A DNA stretch of 64,000 bases, taken from assembly GCF_001512285.1 (NCBI RefSeq), contig NZ_LNUV01000003.1:99540-163539 (forward strand), in the 5' to 3' direction. Source of the DNA: Arthrobacter sp. EpRS71. GTDB lineage: Bacteria; Actinomycetota; Actinomycetes; Actinomycetales; Micrococcaceae. Under the pieces are notes generated by a model that worked only from the letters and a program-made list of their open reading frames with translations, had not been told where the DNA came from and ran no database searches. Made by a program: the position numbers and the translations under genes. Shown piece after piece: positions 57,369-64,000 of this stretch. Every line of letters begins with the position of its first letter. Positions within the stretch are counted from its first letter, which is position 1.

Positions 57369-58649
57369 ATGACGCCAACACCGGACGCCACAACACGTTC
57401 AGACCGCCAAATTGCCGAAGACATCCCCTATGGGGTGCGCATTGCTGCAGCCTGGTCCTGGCGGGCAGGCCTGATCCTGCTCATGATCGGCGCCCTTGTC
57501 TGGCTGCTGGGCAAGGTCAGCTTCCTCATCATCCCGGTGATGGTTGCCGCGCTCTTGGCCGGCCTGCTGCACCCGGTAGTGAAGTGGCTGCGCAACCGCA
57601 AGATCCCCAACGGGGGAGCAGTTGCCATCACCGTGCTTGGCTTCATTGGCGTGATCGGCGGAGCGCTTGCGCTGGTGGGCAGGCAACTGGTCACCGGCTT
57701 TGGTGCGCTCTGGCAGGAGGCGCTGGCCGGCATCCAACAAATCCAGACCTGGTTGGCCGACGGTCCGCTGCACCTCACCGCAGACCAGATTGACCAGTAC
57801 ATTTCCGACGGCGCGGATGCGCTCCAGAACAACAGCAGCAGCATCCTCAGCGGTGCGCTGTCCTTCGGAAGCACCGCCGGCCACTTCGCGGCTGGCCTTG
57901 TCCTGGCTTTGTTCATCCTCATCTTCTTCCTCCTGGAGGGGTCACGGATCTGGGCTTTCATGGTCCGGCTCCTGCCCAGGAGCGCACGTCGGGCCACTGA
58001 TGGTGCCGGACGCCGGGGCTGGACGTCCATGGTCAGCTATGTTCGGATTCAGATGTTCGTGGCGTTTGTGGATGCCGTGGGCATTGGCGTCGGTGCGGCC
58101 ATCATCCAGGTTCCCTTGGCTCTTCCCCTGGCTGTCCTGGTATTCATCGGCTCGTTCATCCCGGTGGTGGGCGCCCTGGTGACCGGTGCCATCGCAGTGC
58201 TGCTCGCCCTGGTGGCCAACGGGCCCATCAACGCGCTGATCATGCTGGCCATCGTTCTGGTGGTCCAACAGCTTGAAAGCCACATCCTGCAGCCGCTGGT
58301 GATGGGCAAGGCCGTGGCGCTGCACCCGGTGGCCGTGATCTTGTCCGTTGCCGCGGGTTCGTACCTCGCCGGCATCCCCGGGGCCCTGTTCGCGGTCCCG
58401 TTGCTCGCCGTAGTAAACACGGCAGTTCGCTACATTGCGGGCCGGACGTGGGAACATGATGAAGGATTGGGCGGCGTGGAACTCCAGTCGGCAGCCGCTT
58501 CGGCGGGGCCGGACGGCGACGCAAACTTCAAGGAGGTCCACCTCCCGCGGCCCGAATCCCGCCTCGGCAAAGGCGTCGCCGGTAAGACCAAGGCTTCGGG
58601 GAGCACCTCTGTTGAGGAGCCTGAAGCCGACACCAACAAAGGAGAATAG
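57369..58649 (+). CDS. AI-2E family transporter
   Basis: A 426-aa membrane protein of the AI-2E/PerM permease family with about eight hydrophobic segments; the IGSFIPVVGALVTGAIAVLLAL stretch near 253 and the QLESHILQPLVMGKAVALHP near 298 are diagnostic. Despite the family name, substrates vary and include ions and toxins. A polar C-terminal tail of about 60 residues ends in acidic repeats. It precedes ilvA by three bases on the same strand, apparently as one message, although no functional link is known. Confidence 0.92.
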   Translation: MTPTPDATTRSDRQIAEDIPYGVRIAAAWSWRAGLILLMIGALVWLLGKVSFLIIPVMVAALLAGLLHPVVKWLRNRKIPNGGAVAITVLGFIGVIGGALALVGRQLVTGFGALWQEALAGIQQIQTWLADGPLHLTADQIDQYISDGADALQNNSSSILSGALSFGSTAGHFAAGLVLALFILIFFLLEGSRIWAFMVRLLPRSARRATDGAGRRGWTSMVSYVRIQMFVAFVDAVGIGVGAAIIQVPLALPLAVLVFIGSFIPVVGALVTGAIAVLLALVANGPINALIMLAIVLVVQQLESHILQPLVMGKAVALHPVAVILSVAAGSYLAGIPGALFAVPLLAVVNTAVRYIAGRTWEHDEGLGGVELQSAAASAGPDGDANFKEVHLPRPESRLGKGVAGKTKASGSTSVEEPEADTNKGE

Positions 58650-58652
58650 TCA

Positions 58653-59891
58653 GTGAATACCCTCGAAACCCTGCCCGTCACGCTGGACGATGTCCTCAAG
58701 GCGCAGGAGCTGCTCGAGGGCATTATTACCAAGACTCCTGTGGAGTCGTCCCGTGCGCTGGGCAGCCTCGTGGGCGGCAACGTCTTTTTCAAGTGTGAGA
58801 ACCTGCAGCGTGCAGGTTCCTTCAAGGTCCGCGGCGCCTATGTTCGTATGGCGCGGTTGACGGACGAAGAAAAGAAACGCGGCGTAGTAGCGGCCTCCGC
58901 CGGTAACCACGCCCAAGGCGTGGCAGTGGCTGCCAAGAGCCTGGGCATCAACGCCCGCATCTACATGCCCCTCGGCGTGGCCCTGCCAAAGCTGGCGGCC
59001 ACCAGGAGCCACGGCGCTGAAGTCGTGCTGCACGGCCATAACGTGGATGAGGCCCTGGCTGAAGCGCAGCGCTACGCCAATGAGACAGGCGCTGTCTTTG
59101 TGCACCCCTTTGACAATGTGGATGTTGTTGCGGGGCAGGGCACTATCGGGCTTGAAATCCTGGATCAGATCCCCAACGTGGACACCATCCTCATGGGCGT
59201 TGGCGGCGGCGGACTGCTGGCGGGTGTAGCTGTGGCCATCAAGGCCAGGGCCAAGGAACTCGGCCGCGAGATCAGGGTCATCGGCGTGCAGGCAGAAAAC
59301 GCCGCCGCATACCCTCCTTCCCTCGCTGCTGATGCCTTGGTGCCGCTGAAGAAGGTCTCCACCATGGCTGATGGCATCGCGGTAGGACGTCCCGGGCAGT
59401 TGCCCTTCAGCATCATCCGGGAGCTTGTTGACGACGTGGTTACCGTGAGCGAGGATTCGCTCGCCCGGGCGCTGATCTTCCTCCTCGAGCGCGCCAAGAT
59501 GGTGGTTGAGCCGGCCGGGGCCGTGGGAGTAGCCGCGCTCATGGACGGCAAGATCGAAAACCCGGGGAACACCGCCGTCGTGCTGTCCGGCGGCAACATC
59601 GATCCCATGCTGATGCTCAAAGTCATCCAGCGCGGTCTTTCTGCTGCCGGCCGCTTCATGACGGTCCGGATGATGCTGGATGACCGTCCGGGTTCGCTGG
59701 CCACCATTGCCCGCATCATCGCTGAAAACGATGCCAACGTCACCGGCCTGGACCACACCCGTTTGGGCGGTTCCATCAGCATGGGTGACGTCTCCATCAC
59801 TATCAACCTGGAAACCAAAGGCCACGAACACGGCGAGCAGGTTCTCGGTGCACTGCGGGCCGAGGGCTTCCAGCCGATCGTGGTGCACTGA
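58653..59891 (+). CDS. ilvA: Threonine ammonia-lyase
   Basis: PLP enzyme that deaminates threonine to 2-oxobutyrate, feeding isoleucine synthesis or threonine catabolism. The 412-aa protein has the PLP Lys58 in AGSFKVRGA, SAGNHAQGVA near 88, the phosphate-binding VGGGGLLAGVA near 185 and a single C-terminal ACT domain (VRMMLDDRPGSLATIARII near 338). One ACT domain and this length match the TdcB/short IlvA type. The GTG at 58653 has AGGAG upstream. Confidence 0.94.
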   Translation: MNTLETLPVTLDDVLKAQELLEGIITKTPVESSRALGSLVGGNVFFKCENLQRAGSFKVRGAYVRMARLTDEEKKRGVVAASAGNHAQGVAVAAKSLGINARIYMPLGVALPKLAATRSHGAEVVLHGHNVDEALAEAQRYANETGAVFVHPFDNVDVVAGQGTIGLEILDQIPNVDTILMGVGGGGLLAGVAVAIKARAKELGREIRVIGVQAENAAAYPPSLAADALVPLKKVSTMADGIAVGRPGQLPFSIIRELVDDVVTVSEDSLARALIFLLERAKMVVEPAGAVGVAALMDGKIENPGNTAVVLSGGNIDPMLMLKVIQRGLSAAGRFMTVRMMLDDRPGSLATIARIIAENDANVTGLDHTRLGGSISMGDVSITINLETKGHEHGEQVLGALRAEGFQPIVVH

Positions 59892-59905
59892 CGGAAGGGG
59901 CGCCC

Positions 59906-60520
59906 ATGGTGCTTGGAATGCCTGAGGGCTCTAAAGAAGAGGCAAGGGAATCGCTCGCCGGACGGGCGAAAGGCGGGCTGCTCTTCATGGGTGGATTCGT
60001 CATCCTGCTCTACGTCATCGAGATCCTCAATACCCTGATGCGCCACGGACTCAATTCGACCTTTGGCCTGCGCCCGCGCTCCATGGACGGCGTGCTGGAC
60101 ATCCTGACGTTTCCGCTGCTGCACGCAAACCTGAACCATCTGCTGTCCAACACCCTGCCGTTGATCATCTTCGGCTTCCTGGTGTTCCTGTCCGGCATCC
60201 GGGTGTTCATCACGGCGTTGGCCTTCAGTTGGCTCGGATCGGGGCTTGCGGTGTGGCTGATTGGCGGGGGAGGGGTGACGGTAGGAGCGTCCGGACTGGT
60301 GTTTGGGTTCTTCGCCTTCCTGCTGGTCCGGGGATTCTTCAACCGAAACTGGTGGCAGATCCTGCTCTCCGTGGTTCTGTTCATGGCCTACGGCAGCATC
60401 CTCTTCGGTGTGCTGCCCACGGTACTTGGCTACGTCTCCTGGCAGGCCCACCTCGGCGGGGCCGTGGGCGGCGTCGTCGCTGCCATCCTGCTCCGTCCCA
60501 AGCCCAAACCCACCCCCTAA
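59906..60520 (+). CDS. Rhomboid intramembrane serine protease
   Basis: A 204-aa membrane protease with six hydrophobic segments. The catalytic pair is Ser129 in GASGLVFG and His182 in AHLGGAVGG, and the HANLNHLLSN motif near 73 is the family's L1/helix-2 element. It cleaves transmembrane substrates; none is evident nearby. ATG 59906 lies 14 bases after ilvA. The last base of the stop codon is the first base of a palindromic repeat. Confidence 0.93.
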   Translation: MVLGMPEGSKEEARESLAGRAKGGLLFMGGFVILLYVIEILNTLMRHGLNSTFGLRPRSMDGVLDILTFPLLHANLNHLLSNTLPLIIFGFLVFLSGIRVFITALAFSWLGSGLAVWLIGGGGVTVGASGLVFGFFAFLLVRGFFNRNWWQILLSVVLFMAYGSILFGVLPTVLGYVSWQAHLGGAVGGVVAAILLRPKPKPTP

Positions 60521-60587
60521 CCCAACTAGGTCGCAGTTCAGGTCGTTCTGAGCGCTGAGAACGACCTGAACTGCTACCCAGTTGGGT
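60520..60587. repeat. 68-bp palindromic repeat (copy 4)
   Basis: Arms begin ACCCAACTAGGTCGCAGTTC and end CTGCTACCCAGTTGGGT, centred on TGAGCGCTGA. It overlaps the rhomboid TAA by one base and lies between convergent genes, next to the separate greA terminator. Confidence 0.87.
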
Positions 60588-60596
60588 GGGCACACG

Positions 60597-60635
60597 AAAA
60601 ACGCCGGCCCGCCCCCAAAGGGGTGGACCGGCGTC
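60597..60635 (-). terminator. Terminator after greA
   Basis: On the minus strand ACGCCGGTCCACCCC pairs with GGGGGCGGGCCGGCGT around a short T loop, followed by a run of five Ts (60597-60601). Confidence 0.9.
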
Positions 60636-60661
60636 GTGATGTCAGGCCGGTGAGCCGCTGC

Positions 60662-61156
60662 TTAGGCGACGTAGGGCTTGGCAGAGACGATCTCCACCGG
60701 GATTTCCTTGCCGTTAGGGGCGACGTAGCTCAAGCTGTCGCCTTCCTTGTGGCCGATGATTGCGGCGCCCAAGGGCGACTTTTCACTGAAGACGTCAAGA
60801 TCGGAATCTCCGGCGATTTCGCGGGAGCCCAGCAGGAACGTCTCTTCATCGCCGGCAATGCGGGCAACAACCAGCATGCCGGGCTCAACGATTCCGTCAT
60901 CGGCAGGAGCCTCGCCCACCTGGGCATCACGCAGGAGTGCGGTGAGCTGGCGGATGCGGGCCTCGATTTTGCCCTGCTCTTCCTTGGCGGCGTGGTATCC
61001 GCCGTTTTCCTTAAGGTCGCCTTCCTGGCGGGCAGCTTCGATCTTCTGGACGATTTCCGCCCGGCCAGCGCCGGAAAGGTGGTCCAGCTCAGCCTGCAAG
61101 CGGTCGAAAGCTTCCTGGGTGAGCCAAGCCGCAGTGGCGCTATTGGTGGTAGACAC
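60662..61156 (-). CDS. greA: Transcription elongation factor GreA
   Basis: Rescues backtracked RNA polymerase by stimulating transcript cleavage. The 164-aa protein has the N-terminal coiled coil (TQEAFDRLQAELDHL to IRQLTALL) with the acidic tip ARQEGDLKENGGYHAAKEEQ near 43 and the C-terminal FKBP-like domain (SPLGAAIIGHKEGDSLSYV). GTG 61156 has GAGGAG six bases upstream; the frame to 61207 is an unsupported extension. Confidence 0.95.
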   Translation of the reverse strand: MSTTNSATAAWLTQEAFDRLQAELDHLSGAGRAEIVQKIEAARQEGDLKENGGYHAAKEEQGKIEARIRQLTALLRDAQVGEAPADDGIVEPGMLVVARIAGDEETFLLGSREIAGDSDLDVFSEKSPLGAAIIGHKEGDSLSYVAPNGKEIPVEIVSAKPYVA

Positions 61157-61308
61157 GGATTTCTCCTCTAGATCTGACAATGCAAAAGACCCCGCCGAGT
61201 TGGCCACTCGTGAATCTCAGTAACCAACTTAACGGGGTGAAGGTTTCATCCATTGTAGTAAATCCTTTGGACGAACCCAAACCGGTTGAGGCTTAGCTCA
61301 CATGAAAG

Positions 61309-61767
61309 TTATTTGCCGCTGTCCACGATCCAGCAGTTGTCCACCACTCCGGAGACAGCCGGGGACTCGGTCCTTAGGACGGTTCGCTGCATGGTGGTGC
61401 TGCCGCCGTCGGGATCATCCTGAGGATCGTTGGGCCCGATCTCCACAACCTTCCATCCCACCACCGCGAACTTCGAATCCAAGGCCTTGATGGCACATTT
61501 GGCTGTGGCCCCCGGGTACTTTGTGACCTGGTAGTCAACCTCTGCCTGGGTGTCATCCACGGTGCTGTACCCGATGTCCTTGAACGTGACGGGAGCCTGG
61601 GCGGAGCCCGTAGCCACATAAGCGGCGAACCCTATTCCCAGGACCAGGGCGACGATGACAATGTTCCGCTTGGTCTTGCGCTTCATGGCGCGCTTTTTAC
61701 CGCCGTAACGATTGGCTAGGCTGGTGCTTGCCGGTACTTGGGTGGCCGATAGGTCCTCTGAAGTCAC
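61309..61767 (-). CDS. DUF4307 membrane protein
   Basis: A 152-aa protein with a basic N-terminal cytosolic segment (RYGGKKRAMKRKTKR), one transmembrane helix (IVIVALVLGIGFAAYVATG, about 36-54) and an extracytoplasmic beta-rich domain of some 95 residues with two Cys (CAIKALDSK, NCWIVDSGK) that could form a disulfide. This matches the actinobacterial DUF4307 family, often next to mca and greA as here. Function unknown. Confidence 0.85.
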   Translation of the reverse strand: MTSEDLSATQVPASTSLANRYGGKKRAMKRKTKRNIVIVALVLGIGFAAYVATGSAQAPVTFKDIGYSTVDDTQAEVDYQVTKYPGATAKCAIKALDSKFAVVGWKVVEIGPNDPQDDPDGGSTTMQRTVLRTESPAVSGVVDNCWIVDSGK

Positions 61768-61841
61768 CCGTCCAGTTTAGTGCCGATCCCGGCGCCCCAT
61801 CACCGCCCCCACAGCTCGATCCATGAAAGAGGAGCCGTCAC

Positions 61842-62747
61842 GTGACAGCGTCCAGCAGTTCCGACCAGCAGCTTCGCCTGCTCGCCGTCCATGCCCACCC
61901 GGATGATGAGTCCAGCAAGGGGGCAGCAACCATGGCGATGTACGCCGCTGCCGGAGTGGACGTCATGGTTGCCACCTGCACGGACGGCTCGCGGGGCGAC
62001 ATTCAGAACCCCGCCATGGAAGACGCCCCCCATCCCAAACGGGACATGGCAGGCGCCCGCCGCATTGAGATGGCCGACGCGGCGGCTGTTCTGGGAATCC
62101 AGCAGCGCTGGCTGGGCTTTGTGGACTCGGGCCTTCCTGAAGGCGACCCCCTTCCGCCGCTGCCGCCAGGCTGCTTCGCCCTGCAGCCGCTTGAGCGCGC
62201 CGCTGCGCCCCTGGTCCGGCTGGTCCGTGCTTTCAAGCCGCACGTCATCCTTAGCTATGACGAAAACGGTGGTTACCCGCACCCGGACCACATCATGGCC
62301 CACAAGGTTGCGGTGGAAGCTTTTGACGCCGCAGGCGATCCTGAGCGCTATCCCGGCATGGGTGAACCATGGACGCCCAGCAAGCTCTACTATGACCGCG
62401 CCTTCAGTCCGGACCGCTTCCGTGCGCTGCATTTTGCGTTGGAAGAGGCCGGGCTGCAGTCCCCGTACGCCGAGCGGCTGGCTGCGTGGTTGGAAACCGA
62501 TGCGGAAGGTCACACTGCACCCGCGGCGGGGCATCAGACCACCACTCAGGTTGATTGCGGTGAATACTTTGAAGCCCGGGATGACGCACTGCGTGCGCAT
62601 CGGACCCAGATCGACCCCCTCGGCTTCTTCTTCGCAGTGTCACCGGATCTGCAGCGCACCGCGTGGCCGTGGGAGGACTACACCCTGATCACGTCCAGGG
62701 TCCCTTCCGAACTGCCGGAAAAGGACCTGTTCGCGGGGATAAGATAG
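61842..62747 (+). CDS. mca: Mycothiol S-conjugate amidase
   Basis: Zinc amidase that cleaves mycothiol-toxin conjugates, releasing a mercapturic acid for export and recycling GlcN-Ins. The 301-aa protein has the LmbE-type metal motif VHAHPDDESSKGAAT (H19, D21-D22), TCTDGSRGDIQNP near 47 and the third ligand region YPHPDHIMAHKVA near 145; the C-terminal segment is of the Mca rather than MshB type. GTG 61842 has AGAGGAG upstream. It shows that the host makes mycothiol. Confidence 0.93.
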   Translation: MTASSSSDQQLRLLAVHAHPDDESSKGAATMAMYAAAGVDVMVATCTDGSRGDIQNPAMEDAPHPKRDMAGARRIEMADAAAVLGIQQRWLGFVDSGLPEGDPLPPLPPGCFALQPLERAAAPLVRLVRAFKPHVILSYDENGGYPHPDHIMAHKVAVEAFDAAGDPERYPGMGEPWTPSKLYYDRAFSPDRFRALHFALEEAGLQSPYAERLAAWLETDAEGHTAPAAGHQTTTQVDCGEYFEARDDALRAHRTQIDPLGFFFAVSPDLQRTAWPWEDYTLITSRVPSELPEKDLFAGIR

Positions 62748-62759
62748 GAAAGCCGTTAG

Positions 62760-62778
62760 TTTCTATCGCTCGTAGAAA
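62760..62778. promoter_or_regulatory. TTTCTA/TAGAAA inverted repeat after mca
   Basis: Perfect six-base arms around seven bases in the 106-base gap between mca and the next small gene. It could be an operator for a promoter of that gene; too short to act as a terminator. Confidence 0.35.
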
Positions 62779-62853
62779 TTAGCGTGCGGCCAGTCGGCTT
62801 ACCGGCCACGCGCTGCCAGCCGGCACGCATCAGCTCCCACAGAAGGTTTGAAA

Positions 62854-63126
62854 GTGCATCACTTGATTCTTGCCCTGACCGTCACTCCGTCGCCCGACCC
62901 CACGGGCACGCTGCGGCCCGGCCTGTCCGAGGATCAGGTGACGCCCGGTACGTGGGGCTTCGTCCTCACGGCCTTCATCGTGATTCTGACCACGTTCCTG
63001 ATTGTGGACATGGTTCGCAGGATTCGACGTGTCCGCTACCGCGCGCAGGTGGAGGAAGCGCGCCTGGCTGCTGAAGCCGGCGACGAAGCTGGGGAAGGTC
63101 ATTCCACTGAAGAGGGAGCCCGCTGA
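62854..63126 (+). CDS. Small membrane protein downstream of mca
   Basis: A 90-aa protein with a short extracytoplasmic-type head (TVTPSPDPTGTLRPGLSED), one transmembrane helix (WGFVLTAFIVILTTFLIVDMV, about 34-54), a basic juxtamembrane RRIRRVRYRAQ and a charged helical tail. GTG 62854 has AAGG seven bases upstream; a TTG at 62848 is too close to it. Such a gene commonly follows mca in actinobacteria; I know no function for it. Confidence 0.72.
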   Translation: MHHLILALTVTPSPDPTGTLRPGLSEDQVTPGTWGFVLTAFIVILTTFLIVDMVRRIRRVRYRAQVEEARLAAEAGDEAGEGHSTEEGAR

Positions 63127-63146
63127 ATCTGGCGGGAAGGCGCGGC

Positions 63147-63788
63147 CTAGCTCAGCACTGCCACCATGATCGCCACGAAGTGCGCGGCAAACGCCAGCAC
63201 TGTGAAGGCATGGAAGAGCTCATGGAAGCCGAAGTGCTGGACGCTGAAGTTCGGCTTCTTGAGGGCGTAGAACACCGCACCTGCGATATATAGCGCGCCG
63301 CCGACGCAGATGAGTATTGCTGCCGGAGCGTTGGCCGTGAAGAACTGGGGCAGGTAGAACAGCGCTCCGCAGCCCAGCGCGATGTACACCGGCACATAAA
63401 GCCACCGCGGAGCGTGTGTCCACAGAACCCGGAAGAGAACGCCGACGATGGCTCCGGACCACACCAGCCATAGCAAGGTCACGGCCTGTGGGCGATCCAG
63501 CAATGACCATGCCAAGGGTGTGTAGCTGCCGGCAATCACCAGCATGATGTTGGTGTGGTCCAGCCGTTTGAGCAGCATCCTGACCTTGGGTGACCAGTTA
63601 CCGCGATGATAAACGGCGCTGACTCCAAACAGCAGAAAGCCCGTTACGGCATAAATGGCTGAGGTGATCTTGCGGTCCGGGGTAGGCGCAACAGTCACCA
63701 GGACGATCCCTGCCGCGAGTGCAAAAGGAGCGGCGACGGCGTGGATCCAGCCACGCCAGAGGGGCTTGGTTTCGAGGAGCTCAGCCAT
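63147..63788 (-). CDS. TrhA/hemolysin III family membrane protein
   Basis: A 213-aa seven-helix protein of the PAQR-like HlyIII/TrhA family (membrane energy homeostasis, formerly called hemolysin III). Putative zinc-site residues are visible in SAVYHRGNW near 55, RLDHTNIMLVIAGSYTPLAW near 74 and FHELFHAF near 187. The ATG at 63788 is chosen; the frame upstream to 63920 would cross an inverted repeat and promoter. Confidence 0.9.
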   Translation of the reverse strand: MAELLETKPLWRGWIHAVAAPFALAAGIVLVTVAPTPDRKITSAIYAVTGFLLFGVSAVYHRGNWSPKVRMLLKRLDHTNIMLVIAGSYTPLAWSLLDRPQAVTLLWLVWSGAIVGVLFRVLWTHAPRWLYVPVYIALGCGALFYLPQFFTANAPAAILICVGGALYIAGAVFYALKKPNFSVQHFGFHELFHAFTVLAFAAHFVAIMVAVLS

Positions 63789-63799
63789 GGGACAAGAAT

Positions 63800-63819
63800 A
63801 ACTTACGTTTCGGTAAGTT
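63800..63819. promoter_or_regulatory. Inverted repeat before trhA
   Basis: AACTTAC and GTAAGTT arms pair perfectly around six bases, 11 bases before the trhA start. The spacing and size suit a TetR-type operator over the promoter. Confidence 0.5.
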
Positions 63820-63940
63820 ACCCCTCGGTAACAAATAGTGGGCTGAATTTGACCGGCGACTGCACCGGCCCGGCAGTTCGGGACGGTAGCCTTGGATGTG
63901 CGCCGTCGTCGTACAAGCAAGGAAGTCAGGTGAGAGTCCG

Positions 63941-64000
63941 GTGGAGCTGCCCGGTTTGCTCTATGGCTTCTATGAGCGCAAGCTGCTGCGCTCCCTCAAG
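63941..64000 (+). CDS. Isoprenyl transferase, N-terminal fragment (cut by window end)
   Basis: The last 20 codons of the window read VELPGLLYGFYERKLLRSLK from a GTG with an AGGTGAG ribosome site eight bases upstream. This matches the N-terminus of actinobacterial cis-prenyl transferases of the UppS type, which make the polyprenyl phosphate carrier for cell-wall synthesis. Only the start is present, so the call is provisional. Confidence 0.55.
   Translation, partial: MELPGLLYGFYERKLLRSLK

Noticed and set aside
57369..58649. Quorum-sensing (autoinducer-2) export system
   Set aside because: The AI-2E family name is historical; there is no LuxS or Lsr gene here, so no quorum claim is supported.

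Overview
The window is 64 kb of GC-rich chromosome from an actinobacterium, most likely Micrococcaceae of the Arthrobacter/Paenarthrobacter type. The grounds are frequent GTG and TTG starts, mycothiol S-conjugate amidase (mca), a GlxR/CRP-like site pair, DUF501 and DUF4307 proteins, an FtsB/DivIC-type protein beside enolase, and gene orders typical of that group. Almost all of it is core or ordinary accessory chromosome. I see no insertion sequence, prophage, CRISPR array, conjugation gene or rRNA. There is one tRNA.

Left third (1-25.4 kb): folate one-carbon metabolism (purU divergent from glyA-folD, with a ZTP riboswitch before glyA); a NodI/NodJ-like ABC exporter; exonuclease III, trpS, a 2H phosphoesterase and a YihY protein; a carbohydrate locus (a 738-aa glycosidase-like protein, a GH43 protein and an orphan sugar-binding lipoprotein that share LacI-type operators); the succinate dehydrogenase operon sdhCDAB; manC; an M20 amidohydrolase; and an ohrR-ohr-oxidoreductase operon with a perfect OhrR-type operator.

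Middle (25.4-44.4 kb): a nucleoside uptake and salvage block (BMP-type binding lipoprotein, one ATPase, two permeases, cytidine deaminase, thymidine phosphorylase, two DedA proteins, adenosine deaminase), followed by mazG carrying a duplicated palindromic insert. Then come enolase, an FtsB/DivIC-like protein, DUF501, Ppx/GppA, a subtilisin-type protease, NDH-2, an ACT-GNAT fusion and a tRNA-Leu(UAA) with an unusually short variable region.

Right third (44.6-64 kb): a split branched-chain amino-acid (Liv) transporter with CRP-like sites in front of both parts and a permease carrying an exported N-terminal domain; a lipid kinase; a BI-1/YccA protein; a thiolase; the galTK operon divergent from an aldose-1-epimerase; an AI-2E family permease; threonine ammonia-lyase; rhomboid protease; greA; mca and small partners; TrhA/hemolysin III; and the first 20 codons of an isoprenyl transferase.

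I do not see a complete novel system. The least explained signals are: (1) a 68-bp palindrome present four times, each copy touching a stop codon; (2) a 57-bp two-hairpin element duplicated in frame inside mazG; (3) the class-I-shaped tRNA-Leu(UAA); (4) the LivH with an extracytoplasmic domain; (5) the ACT-GNAT fusion; and (6) the two-operator carbohydrate locus that has a binding protein but no permeases.
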